Under the pieces are notes generated by a model that saw nothing but the letters and a program-made list of their open reading frames with translations, was not told where the DNA came from and made no database searches. This document shows, piece by piece, positions 39,000-48,529 of a stretch of DNA of 64,000 nucleotides. The position numbers and the translations under genes are program-made. The stretch is from Acanthaster planci (taxonomy: Eukaryota > Echinodermata > Asteroidea > Valvatida > Acanthasteridae), in assembly GCF_001949145.1 (NCBI RefSeq), contig NW_019091370.1, forward strand, positions 1,351,632-1,415,631, given 5' to 3'. Within the stretch, counting starts at the first letter, position 1. Every line of letters begins with the position of its first letter.

Positions 39000-39430
39000 G
39001 TGTTTGGAAGTCGCAACTGAATTTAAGAATTGTCTGAAATGCTGTGGGCACAGGAGGAAAGTTCACAAAGAGGCAGTTTAACATTCAGAATCACTTCCTC
39101 GCGAGACACACTGCCCATAGAAACAACACATTTAATGGGAATTGAAGAAGAGTTTGAGTTGCGATTCTTTGCATTGAAACTTCCGTCGGTAATCCATCGC
39201 TATGGAATGATTTTGATAGAACGGTCCTAGAGAGAAGACATTTGTATTAATCAAGACTTATCTTGTTAGTCTAGTCTCGAGTAATCGTCAAACTTTTTCC
39301 CGTGCTCCCCTCACGCTTGCAGAGACGCTTGAATATCTGATCTCTGATTGATTCATGCTGTTATCTGTAACATTGGCACACTTGAGTTATGATGACTGCT
39401 GCTTAAATAAAATGTATACTGTTGTAGCTC
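39000..39430 (+). ncRNA. snoRNA host terminal exon with poly(A) signal
   Basis: The acceptor is CATGATGCAG (to 38999). AATAAA at 39406-39411 is followed by a TGTTG/GTGTCGTTG-rich stretch suited to 3' end formation. Confidence 0.7.
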
Positions 39431-40635
39431 AAGAAGGAACAGTCTTCGTGTCGTTGCCTTCATTGTTTTGTTAATTTATTGTATCACCGGTTTATGTTAA
39501 AGAATTTGGAGCGCCAAAGAGATGTCACTGAAGCACTTGTAAATATTTTAAGTTTTGCAATGTTGTACCAAACATGTAGCCCCTCTAAAAAATTATGAAC
39601 AAAATTCCGTTGGATAATGACTATTCGTTTGGATTGAGTTGACGTAATAAGGGGCATCAATTATGGGCGATTCACAATGCGGTGCGCCACCAAGATGTTG
39701 CCCGGTGGAGAGGCCTTTGTCCGGACAACTCATTCGATGGTCTCGTTCGCTCGGCTGATGGCCATGTACAGATTTTAGTGAAGGAAGTGCGTCAAGCGGG
39801 TTCACAGCTAAAAACGTGACGAGCATTGTGGGTAAATTGCCGCCACAAGCGCGAGTTTGCTCAGTGCGTTACACAAGCGGCGGTTATCAATTCGATATTT
39901 TTGTCCTACCATTTCTGAAAATGTTGTCACTGCACTTCATTTGTTCATCCAAAATAGATTAATGATTTGAAATGTGTCGCCCAAAGATACGTGATCGGTG
40001 ATTTTGTGTCGCCAATCACAGTGCAAAGCCATCAGCATTTCCCAGCGGCCCGTTTCGGACGGTGATGTGATAACTGAGAGCAAAGAACGTATAAGATTAT
40101 GGAGACCATTTTTTGAAGGCAGAAGCTACTTGTATAGGGCCTTTGGTTAAATCATGGAGGTAGGAAAAGAAGGAGTTAGCACCTCCATGGTTAAATCAAG
40201 TGTAACCATAAAGGTTGCAAGCAAGTAAATATACTGCCATAGCCAACAGAGATAAATACCTGAACTTCAAAAATCAAGGGGAAAAAAACGAGTTTCTCAG
40301 GCGTTCGAGACGCACATCAATTTAAAGCCCATAAGCTGGTTCCTTTTTTCTTTCTTTTCAAATCTTCATTCATTAACTGATGTCTTTTGAAGATATTTAT
40401 AGTAGTCTTTGACTGACACTTTTAAAGCGCCCTCAATTCGGCCAGGTGCATATGAACAAATGAGGGCGCAATTGATTTTTATGAAGCCAAGTCTGTCAGT
40501 TACGTTTATCGGGGCTGTGTTTGTGGTTTTGCGCATGGCATATTGAAGGCTGAAAAAATCTTAATATCCTGCCACTTCATTTGGCAATATTTTGGGACTG
40601 CTTTGATACGAAACACGTACAAGCAGGTTCTAATC
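39431..40635. other. Intergenic, snoRNA host to UBE2V
   Basis: About 1.2 kb that should contain the promoter of the UBE2V gene. A GC-richer stretch at 39.65-39.9 kb is the best promoter candidate by composition. No coding exon could be fixed. It contains the small palindromic insertion at 40145-40198. Confidence 0.5.
40145..40198. repeat. Short hairpin insertion with 10-bp direct repeats
   Basis: GGTTAAATCA occurs at 40145-40154 and 40189-40198. Between them is a 34-bp segment with inverted ends TGGAGGT/ACCTCCA. The layout (duplication, inverted ends, duplication) looks like a very small insertion that made its own target duplication. Confidence 0.75.
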
Positions 40636-40642
40636 ATGATGT
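40636..40642 (+). CDS. UBE2V candidate first coding exon
   Basis: UBE2V genes start with a short exon that ends in phase 1. Here ATGATGT is followed by a consensus GTAAGT donor in exactly that phase. Joining to the 41407 acceptor would give [13 protein letters not shown], close to the family start. The motif is tiny and could be chance, and the surrounding DNA does not look like a promoter. An undetected exon nearer 39.7-40.1 kb is the alternative. Confidence 0.3.
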
Positions 40643-41406
40643 GTAAGTATAGACCTACCTTATTTATCGATATGCCCCACCATCGTGACCATGTGGAATC
40701 GAATATTACTTATTAGGAATAGGCTAAGCCAAAACGATATGGTTATGACATTTGATTTTGTATGTCGTGCCTGTTGTGTCCTGTATTGAACACAATTTTC
40801 CCACTTGGAAAGAGTTCCATATACGTGATTTTTGGACAACACTTGATGCCCCTGTGCACAGACCTTGTCTGAAAAAACCTAAATTAGTGTAGGCCCTAAG
40901 TCAGTTAGTGTTAAATCCTGAATAAATGCTTAGGGATTTTCTCAGCTAAATTTCATCTTTTACTTAGGACATAGGCTTAAAGGGAAAAATGGTGTTTTCT
41001 GCATGGAACTCTTTCCTGCTATTTTTCCCCCGTAAATTTTCAAGTACTTGAAGTTTCAACATAAGAATTTAAGTTATTTGGAGCAAAGTTTACTGACATG
41101 ACTAAGAAGGTTACTCATTCGTGTTATGCATTAGGCCTAAGTCTGAGAATGTGAAGTTTTAATTTTGTTGACTTTTGACACTGAGGAGCTATTTAAAACA
41201 CAAAAGGCCTATTAGATTTTCCTTCAAATTCCCAGATGTGTAACATTGTTTCAAAAAAGGGAATTTAAGTCAGAGATATGCCATACAGGATCAACCGATC
41301 ACACCTAGGCCCAACTGTTGTACTTTCTCTAAGTGCTTAATTTCAAGCGTGAACAAGCACGCCCAAAGTTAATTGCGTGTTCATGATCCCTGCATCTCTT
41401 TGTTAG

Positions 41407-41561
41407 CCTCAGCTCCAGTCGTCGTTCCCCGCAACTTCAAACTCCTGGAAGAGCTGGAGGAGGGGCAGAAGGGCGGGCAGCCCAATGTCAGCTGGGGCCT
41501 AGAGAGTGACAACGACAACACGTTCACGTATTGGAACGGAACCATCGTTGGTCCAGCAGAG
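41407..41561 (+). CDS. UBE2V2: UBE2V-type E2 variant, exon 2
   Basis: Ubiquitin-conjugating enzyme E2 variant (Mms2/Uev1). It pairs with Ubc13 (UBE2N) to build Lys63-linked ubiquitin chains in DNA damage tolerance and NF-kB-type signalling. The translation contains [18 protein letters not shown], nearly the family signature, then [20 protein letters not shown] and VGPAE. The Phe of RNF corresponds to the residue that inserts into Ubc13 in the human complex. The exon ends phase 0 at GAG|GTAGTC. Acceptor choices at 41406, 41412 and 41418 keep the same frame. UBE2V1 and UBE2V2 cannot be told apart in an invertebrate with a single orthologue. Confidence 0.96.
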
Positions 41562-41947
41562 GTAGTCTCCGTCTTCCATCATCGATCCTAGCCCAGCCTT
41601 CCTAAGGTTTCTCCGCGGAAACCAATCACACACTCTTAGTGATTCTCAACTGAGATCTTGGCTCATGAACATCGGGCAGAAAAGTAGGGGGGGAGCTAGA
41701 CTTTCCACAATCCTACAAAATCTAAACTTCTTGATAGATTTGGAAGGATCCAGGAGGTTAAAAAGTACAGAAAAAGATTGGTGAGGGTTGTACACTGGAA
41801 ACAGTGGTATATATTTCAAGATTTGTGTCAAATTTGTCTTATATTTAGTACATGACCATACCTAGATCTGAAGCACTGCGACTGATTAGTTTAGCCGACA
41901 ATGCCCGTTGATATTCAGACTTGCTGTGATCCCAACTCTTCCCACAG

Positions 41948-42073
41948 ACTCATTTCCGAGAACGCATCTACATGCTCAAGCTGAAGTGTGACAGCCAGTA
42001 TCCCAACAAGCCACCCACAATCCGCTTTGTCACAAGGATCAATCTGCCCCACGTCAACGATCGGGACGGCACG
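41948..42073 (+). CDS. UBE2V2: UBE2V-type E2 variant, exon 3
   Basis: A 126-nt exon (42 codons, phase 0 to 0) with acceptor CTTCCCACAG and donor ACG|GTAAGG. It encodes ERIYMLKLKC, YPNKPPTIRFVTRINLP and HVNDRDGT, the central UEV beta-sheet and the proline-rich loop. Borders fall exactly where the vertebrate gene is split (before TNYENRIY and after the NNSSGM position). Confidence 0.96.
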
Positions 42074-42462
42074 GTAAGGCTTCTCGTCAACACTTTGTTG
42101 TTGGCGCTCAACTTGATATCTGACTGTTCTCAAGAAAACTCACACTCGTTGTTGTCAATGTCAGCACTTCAAAGCCCATACATCCCAGTCATTTTTGTTT
42201 GGGGAATCTTCTTGGAGCAGCCTTCATATTTTAGGACTTTGTGAGCTCAAGAGCTCCGGAGTCGCATTTTGGGCAGTCAGGGTGCCAGATTCACCTAGAC
42301 CTTCATTGGTTCTCAAACTGAAGTGTTACTCATCACCACGTTATCTTTGCAACCAGACTATAATGAAGTATCCTTCAGTCACCCTTATAGCGCCCTCGTG
42401 AGTGCAGGTGTGGAGTCAATAACTCAGCATTTTAGTATGCCTTTTTTCCCCATTCCTTACAG

Positions 42463-42594
42463 CTTGAGAGAACATTTCCCTTACTGCAACATTGGAACAC
42501 CAAATACACCATCAAGGATATTCTCAACGAGCTCCTTAACTTAATGAAACGCAACGCTAAACTACGCCAGCCTCCGGAGGGCTCTACCTTCTGA
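42463..42594 (+). CDS. UBE2V2: UBE2V-type E2 variant, exon 4 (C-terminus)
   Basis: The last coding exon, with acceptor CCATTCCTTACAG (to 42462) and TGA at 42592-42594. It encodes PLLQHWNTKYTIKDILNELL and ends RQPPEGSTF, the C-terminus typical of UEV proteins. The segment aligned to the E2 active site has no cysteine, confirming a catalytically inactive variant. Exons 2-4 encode about 137 residues, so only a few N-terminal residues are missing relative to the usual ~145. Confidence 0.96.
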   Translation, partial: LERTFPLLQHWNTKYTIKDILNELLNLMKRNAKLRQPPEGSTF

Positions 42595-43743
42595 TCCTTG
42601 CTCCTCTGTCTGACCCCCCCTCCCCCAATCCTCGCTGTTCCTTCCTTCCCGCCACTTTCACAGCAGCATGTAAGTTTTAAAGTGACCCTTTCCCTGTTTA
42701 GGGAATACGACTAAGCATGACCCTATTGTTGTGATTCTGCTTTTGGGGGGAATTACCACGAAAGAAATGTGTAGGCACCTTTCTCGTTTTTCCGCTCTAT
42801 CTTCAAAAATGTTTATCTTACTCTTAAGGTCAGTTTTTAAACACTTGTTTCCCTGTTTTGCAAGTGCACTCGAAGAAGGCACAACATACAATATAGAAGG
42901 TTAGCAGACTCTGTGGAAATGTTTGCCATTTGCGAGCCAAAGGTACGTTGACTGTACATTCAGAATTCTCACAGAAAGTTGACAATGCTACTGTATTGTG
43001 CTCTGCATTACTGGAAGTAAAATTTGTCCTACTGTTGGTCAGTTGTTCTCGAGCAGGGTTTTCTGCACCTGGTAACTCATTACGTGGAACTTGGACTCAC
43101 CAACCAAATTCAGACTCTGAGGAAGGTCTGAGACCAAGGTGAACAGTGAAGCTGCACTTTGCTTCGTTGCTTTGCAGAATGTGGAGTGTAAATTTGTTGG
43201 AAGAGGTTTCTTTCAAAATACCTTATTTCACTGTCATTTTAAAACGTTTGTTCCTTATCTGCTGGCGAACTGTCAGACAGACATTTATAGAAGTGTCAAA
43301 ACCAGTCATTGAGCAATAGAAATTGAGCTAAATGCTTTTGACGTTAGCATATGCTTAAAAATTTGCCAAAAAGTCTATTTATTTTTTTAATAATGCGTTA
43401 ACACAAAGCCGTTTTAAGTACTGGTTGCATGCTATGTAAAGATGCATTTTTCCCTTGCTAATCTTACTTTTGGGGGGCTTCAGGTAACTTTAATGGGATT
43501 TTCTGTCATGTACATCGGACAGGAATGCTTACTGGTTTAGCATGTTATTCATTCACCTACTATAATCTGATTTGTCAGCTAGATAGAGTCACTGAAGAAC
43601 TTGCAATCGGTTTGGTGCTGAATTTTCAGTTTATTTTATAAGCCAACCACAAATTCTCCAAAATCCTTGCATGAGGCCAAAGAAAGTCTCCGGTTTCTGG
43701 TCAGCGCGCGCGTGGCTGTAGACCGGCGCATTGTCAAAATAAA
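42595..43743 (+). other. UBE2V 3' UTR with candidate poly(A) signal
   Basis: No further coding sequence follows the stop. The first AATAAA I can find downstream is at 43738-43743, suggesting a 3' UTR of about 1.15 kb. An upstream variant signal cannot be excluded. Confidence 0.45.
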
Positions 43744-45241
43744 GAAGTTTTTTATTTGGTTTTAACTCTAACAGTCCTCAATCCTGCAACAGGTGAAGGA
43801 TTGAGGACTGGTAGGGTTATACAATGTCCAAAAGCTGCCAAACTTGGCTGATCGACTGGAATCCTGCTACTGTGTCATTTTAACGTGTTTTTGATGGAGG
43901 TACGGTTGAGAAATACGAACAGTACAGGAGCGAGTCACTGTACAGGTAGTTCCCCATACATTTAGGGGCCGTCCGTTATTTTCATCATTTTCACGAGTGT
44001 ACAAGCCTCCAGGGGGAGGGGTTAAAACCTCACATATGCTTTTTCTCAATAACAAAAGTGGTGATCCGTTAATATGCATATCGGCAGTCACTTTCAGATT
44101 TCACAGGTGTTGCTAGCTAGCTAGCGCCGCTTCCTTTGTACCACGTATGCAAGTTCTGTTCTATCCTCTACTGGCATCATTATTCACTGCTTCTAAAGCC
44201 TTGACTTTTCAGGTGTTTTAAACAACGTTTTGTTTGAAATTTACTTTTCTGTTAACCACAATACTTTACATGTTTATCACTGTGCCTCGACAATAGGGGA
44301 TTTGACCAGTGGAGCTCTCCATCCAGCATTATTTTTTGCCCGCTGATGTACAGTTTGGAGGGGGGGTAGTGAAAAGTCTACTTTTTGTAAAAGTTATGTA
44401 AATTATGGACAGCCCCTTAGTTGGGTCCTTTTTTTTTTGATAACGTCATTTCTGTATTATACATTTACATCTGGGAACCAGACAAACAAGGTGGTCTTAT
44501 GTCCTGTGTACATGTACAAGCTGAAAATGCTTTTAAACAGTAAACGTGTGGGGCCAATTTATTTTAGTGTGGGTAGCGGCCGGAGTTACGTGCGCATGCA
44601 GCCGCGATGGACGTCATGTGTTTTTGTACATCATTTCCAGAAAAAAAAGTGAGGGTACAAAACCACAAAAAGCCACATCCCCTCGGTACTTTTGGAGCCA
44701 GCTACTGGCCAGAAGCCAAAGACTTTTTTTGGCCTTGGTGAAAATTGTTCACGCTCAGCCGTGGGCAAATGTAGGTCCAAACTATACTTGAAATCATCCA
44801 CAATGCACCAGGATATCATTCTCAGCCCTGCCTCAGGATAATAACATGAATCGTCGAGGATATTCAGAAGATTTAGGCTGTCTCCAAGTTGGGCACGGGG
44901 GCAGTTGGAGAATTTCCTCCAGTGAGGCTTAATAAATTCCGTTAATCCACGATCATAAGTTGTGTAGGCAGCATTGGAATCAGAGCTTAATGAGAGACAT
45001 GGCTCTAACTTTTTATCTTGTAAATCAGCCATTCGACACTGGTAGCGCTCCATGCCATTAATGCATTAAAGCGTCAGCCTACCCAGTCATATTTAGTTTA
45101 TTAAGCTTCCTCAAATTTTCATCTATAAGCATGCCAAAAAAGTGCATGTACATTACCATGAACACAAAATTCATTGATGTTTGTGAAGGACTCATAGATC
45201 CTTAATTGTACTGTAGAAAATTATGCTGCAAAGAAAACAGT
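43744..45241. other. Intergenic, no gene supported
   Basis: Contains a hairpin repeat at its left end and a 140-codon minus-strand frame (44631-45053) with no recognisable domain or paralogue in the window. The frame is not backed by splice sites or composition, so it is not called as a gene. Confidence 0.6.
43762..43820. repeat. Hairpin repeat with 13-bp perfect core arms
   Basis: AGTCCTCAATCCT (43773-43785) and AGGATTGAGGACT (43797-43809) pair around an 11-nt loop. The stem extends outward with few mismatches (TTAACTCTAAC against GGTAGGGTTA). It lies just after the likely UBE2V polyadenylation site. Confidence 0.88.
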
Positions 45242-45722
45242 CAGTGTTGTAGTTGAAACCTCTTAAGAACATCACAAGACCAACACAAGACCAACACAGG
45301 GCCAACACAAGACCAACACAGGACCAACACAGGACCAACACAGGACCAACACAGGACCAACACAAGACCAACTCGAGACCAACTCGAGACCAACACAAGA
45401 CCAACACAGGAGCAGCACAAGACCTCCAGTCTGAATTCAAGTCACAAGCTATTCAGTTGAACTGCGACAAAAGCATTCCTCTGTCACTGTTGACCTTGTT
45501 ACTTGTGACTAATCTTGTTGTGACTGGTCTTGTGACTGCTTTTGTGACTGGTCTTGTGATTGATCTTGGGACTGGTCTTGTGATGGATCTTGTGTCTGGT
45601 CCTGTGACTGGTCCTGTGATTGATCTTGTGACTGGTCTTGTGATTGATCTTGGGACTGGTCTTGTGATGGATCTTGTGTCTGGTCCTGTGACTGGTCTTC
45701 TGATAGTCTCCACCACAACACT
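45242..45722. mobile_element. Foldback element with minisatellite arms (sibling copy)
   Basis: The left arm (about 45271-45424) is a tandem array of an 11-bp unit close to ACCAACACAAG. The right arm (about 45530-45710) is a 12-bp array close to GACTGGTCTTGT. The arms are complementary, so the element can fold into a long hairpin. Ends AGTGTTGT...ACAACACT are inverted. The single-copy centre contains CAAGCTATTCA and GACAAAAGCATTC, shared with the element at 46965, so both belong to one family. No clean target duplication remains. Spurious frames across it translate as low-complexity peptides. Confidence 0.82.
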
Positions 45723-46964
45723 TAAAAATGCATTTACAACAAGTATCCTATACAGCTCGCTTATCTACATTAAAAATTCTCCCCAAAGTACTTGCAATGT
45801 GTCAAACATTCATTCTGAACTTCGCTCCTAGTTTAAAGTACAAGTGATAATTATATGCATCGAAGAGGCTTAATGGCAGTGTCTATTCGGCCTGCTTGAA
45901 AGGGAGCGGTGTTTTGGGGTCATTGTTGAGCCACTTTACGCTTGGAAACATCACCATCTCTTGACCAGCTTGCTCTACTGTTTGCTAACGTGCAGTGCTA
46001 TCTTTATAAGAGTAAATCTGACTTCGCAGGGGGTAACTCGTCAAGGAGAAACTGTGTCAGTGGATTGCTGTGCACTTGTAGACCCGCAAAACTTGTAGAC
46101 TGGAAGCCCCTATTTTCAAATTTGGTTTCACCTCAGTTGTTTTTCTTTTCCAAGATGGTGTCAGTGATTTCAAATCTTTTCAATGGCCAGCATTGGTTTT
46201 CCTTACCATTAAGGACACTCTGAAAGCTTAGCAGATGCCATGATTGTGACTTTGTTAGGCTCATAGGATTCCAATACTACGGATGCCAGTGCAGGACATC
46301 AAAAAGATTCTGACAGATCTGATGCCGTTTTGGAATAAGGTGTGCAGATGTAAAGGTCTGCACTTTAAATAGGATGTGAACTTAGAATATGGTAGAGAAG
46401 GGACATTTTACAAAAGTTTACATTTTTGTCGTTATTTTCTAGCTTGAACTGTGTACTGGTGCCAAAATGAGACGTTTTAATTTATAAAAATTAAAAATTA
46501 TTGAACCATTTCTGTTTGTGTTTAGAAGAGAAAATATGTAGAGATTTGTTTAGTTCGATTGGTGAGAGTTGCAGTATTACACTATATTTTTCAGACATGG
46601 GTACTTCAACTTGAGTGCATTGAAATTACTTTCTTGGACGAAATTGGGATAGCAGTAGCGTGAGAGAATTGTGTTGCGGAGGACTAAACATGGACATTTT
46701 CATCACAGGATGTATTATTACATGTATGTTGTCGTAATGCAATGAGACTGTCCAGTTCCAACGTCTGCAGTTTATGGACTAATAGCAGTGTAATTAAGCA
46801 CTTCAGAATGGGAAAATTGCAATTAAACCACGTGCATGGCAGCTAACGGATTTTATCGTTGACGGTGTCCCACTGTGCAGTCGCTTCAGCATTCCCGCAG
46901 TGTTATTTTACATGTTTTTGTCATGATCTCCTCTCTTGATTTCAGTACAAGTTTTATTTTTAAG

Positions 46965-47222
46965 CAGTGTTTTATTCGAGTCCATCACAAGTCCCTGTAA
47001 GTCCATCATAAGTCATTCAGTCTTGAGCCAGTTGACAAGCTATTCAAGTGAACTCTGACAAAAGCATTCTTTTGTCATTGTTCACCCTGTCACTTATGAC
47101 TGGCCTTGCGAAGGGACTTGTGACTGGCCTTGCGAAGGGACTTGTGACTGGCCTTGCGAAGGGACTTGTGGCCGGACTTGCGAAGGGACATGTAAATGGA
47201 CTTACGATGGACTCGAATACTG
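46965..47222. mobile_element. hAT-like non-autonomous foldback element, 8-bp TSD
   Basis: It is flanked by an exact 8-bp direct repeat TTTTTAAG (46957-46964 and 47223-47230). The termini are inverted: CAGTGTTTTATTCGAGTCC on the left against CAGTATTCGAGTCC read from the right. CAGNG ends with 8-bp duplications are the signature of hAT transposons. The interior holds a 24-bp tandem array (GACTGGCCTTGCGAAGGGAC, about 47098-47195) and a shorter degenerate array in the opposite orientation near the left end. There is no transposase, so it is a MITE-type element moved in trans. Confidence 0.87.
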
Positions 47223-47812
47223 TTTTTAAGTAGTGATCATAATGCCGTTGAAATACGCACTGAAAATGCAGTCTTAGATGAGACCTCCAGTGTGGTTTGG
47301 CTCGGGCAAACTTTTCTTGGCCCAAGTCAACTCTACCGCCTCACCAACATTGGAATGTTACACAGGAATCAAAATCTTGGGTCCCAGTTAAAATGTTTCA
47401 ATATCTTTCTTTTACTGCAACCTTGTGAAGGATATTTAAATCATATCTTTTAAAACAGATCAACATGAAAATTGTACCCAAAAAATGGAACCTTTAACCG
47501 ATCACTTCTTTTAAAGAAGACATCCACTCACCCTGTCTCATGTGAGACCAGCATCATCCTAAAGTAGCAATCTCTTAAAAAAATAACATATTTTTAGTTA
47601 TAATTACAATTTGTTTAATTACCTTAAAACAGTACACATAAGAATTTATCTTAGAAAAAAAACCCAGAATATCTGACTTCAGAAAGTTCGGTCCAAGGAT
47701 TCTGTGACCACCATTAACCCAAATCCCAAAACCACTACAGCTGAGTATTTATTGCAACCACGAATAAGATACGTACTTGTATTACGGAGGACCATTGATA
47801 TATTTGACATAA

Positions 47813-47818
47813 TTTATT
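47813..47818 (-). terminator. Candidate poly(A) signal of the CAP/EGF gene
   Basis: AATAAA on the minus strand, 155 nt downstream of the stop codon at 47973. Confidence 0.5.
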
Positions 47819-47972
47819 ACTAATAAAATCACATTCCAATAAGAAAAAAAGTGAAGAAAGAATTATGCAACCGTTTAATCTAGTAGATTCAATCTATTAG
47901 CTTAAAACCCAACATCGAGATTCTTACGAAGTAGCAAATTATACCAATTCAAGAATTTTCCCCTAAGCAGGC

Positions 47973-48529
47973 CTAATATATGAAGTAGTCATCGGGCATT
48001 CGAGGGGGTTCATTGGAAGTGAGGATATTTGATCGGGGGCGCCATAGTCGTTGCTCGTACGTGGCCGGGAGAGCGTAGCCATTGTCGATTATGGGCTTGC
48101 GCACGTAAGGGTTGGTGTGAGGATACTCGTAGCCTGCCCGGTTGTATGTAGGGTCGTAGTTGAAATCGAGCGCGCGATTATGCACGTTGCGTGGTCGGTC
48201 CTCGTAGCTGTAGCGGGGCCGTATTTTGTACTGCCGTGCCATTCCGTGTCTGAACATCACCAAACAACCGAGACCGACAATGGACAAAATGATAAGCAGT
48301 GCCACAACGCCTACGACTACAATGATGATGATGTAATTGGTGGAGGTGGGCGTCGAGGTGGGCGTCGAGGTGGTCGTCGAGGTGGTCGCCGGTGATTCTG
48401 TAGGGTTGGGGTCGGCAGGTTCAACCGACAGCAGGTCGACGGTATTGTCGACAGCACTGAGCTGTTGCCTGATGTCATCGAGGGATGCAGTTATCGCGTC
48501 GTTCACCAAGTCTGGATCCAAAAAGTTGT
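47973..48529 (-). CDS. CAP/EGF gene exon 12: stalk, TM helix, tail
   Basis: The acceptor GATCCCGCAG lies at 48530-48539; the frame closes at 47973 after exactly 185 codons plus a split one. It encodes an extracellular helix-like stretch (VNDAITASLDDIRQQLSAVD), a Thr/Ser/Pro spacer, the TM segment IIIIVVVGVVALLIILSIVG, then a basic stop-transfer and a tail rich in Tyr and Pro. Tyrosines in DFNYDPTY and DDYFIY could be signalling or sorting sites (inference). Confidence 0.9.

Larger units (their letters stand above)
33500..39430 (+). ncRNA. snoRNA host gene, UHG/SNHG1-like, ~10 exons
   Basis: Small exons are separated by introns with good GT-AG borders. Inferred exons: 33500-33621, 34133-34187, 34511-34573, 34835-34930, 35711-35876 (least certain), 36774-36883, 37233-37309, 37967-38010, 38613-38651 and 39000-39430, with AATAAA at 39406-39411. 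Introns 2-9 each contain one box C/D snoRNA. U25, U27, U31 and probably U30 are members of the set carried by the vertebrate UHG (SNHG1) gene, so this is its homologue by content. The exons show no conserved protein; the last three could encode a 49-residue peptide, probably by chance. The role is production of guide RNAs for rRNA 2'-O-methylation, with the spliced RNA probably short-lived. Exon borders come from splice consensus and snoRNA placement, not transcripts. Confidence 0.85.

Noticed and set aside
39736-39758. TCTCGTTCGCTCGGCTGATGG, similar to the U30 guide
   Set aside because: No box C upstream, no paired stem and outside the host transcript; coincidence.
44631-45053. 140-codon minus-strand open frame
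   Set aside because: No recognisable domain, no paralogue in the window, no convincing splice sites or promoter; length is within chance for this amount of DNA.
45453-45721. Open frames with (SQDQ)n or (TRPVTRSI)n peptides
   Set aside because: These are translations of the 12-bp minisatellite in the foldback element; tandem repeats without internal stops always appear open.
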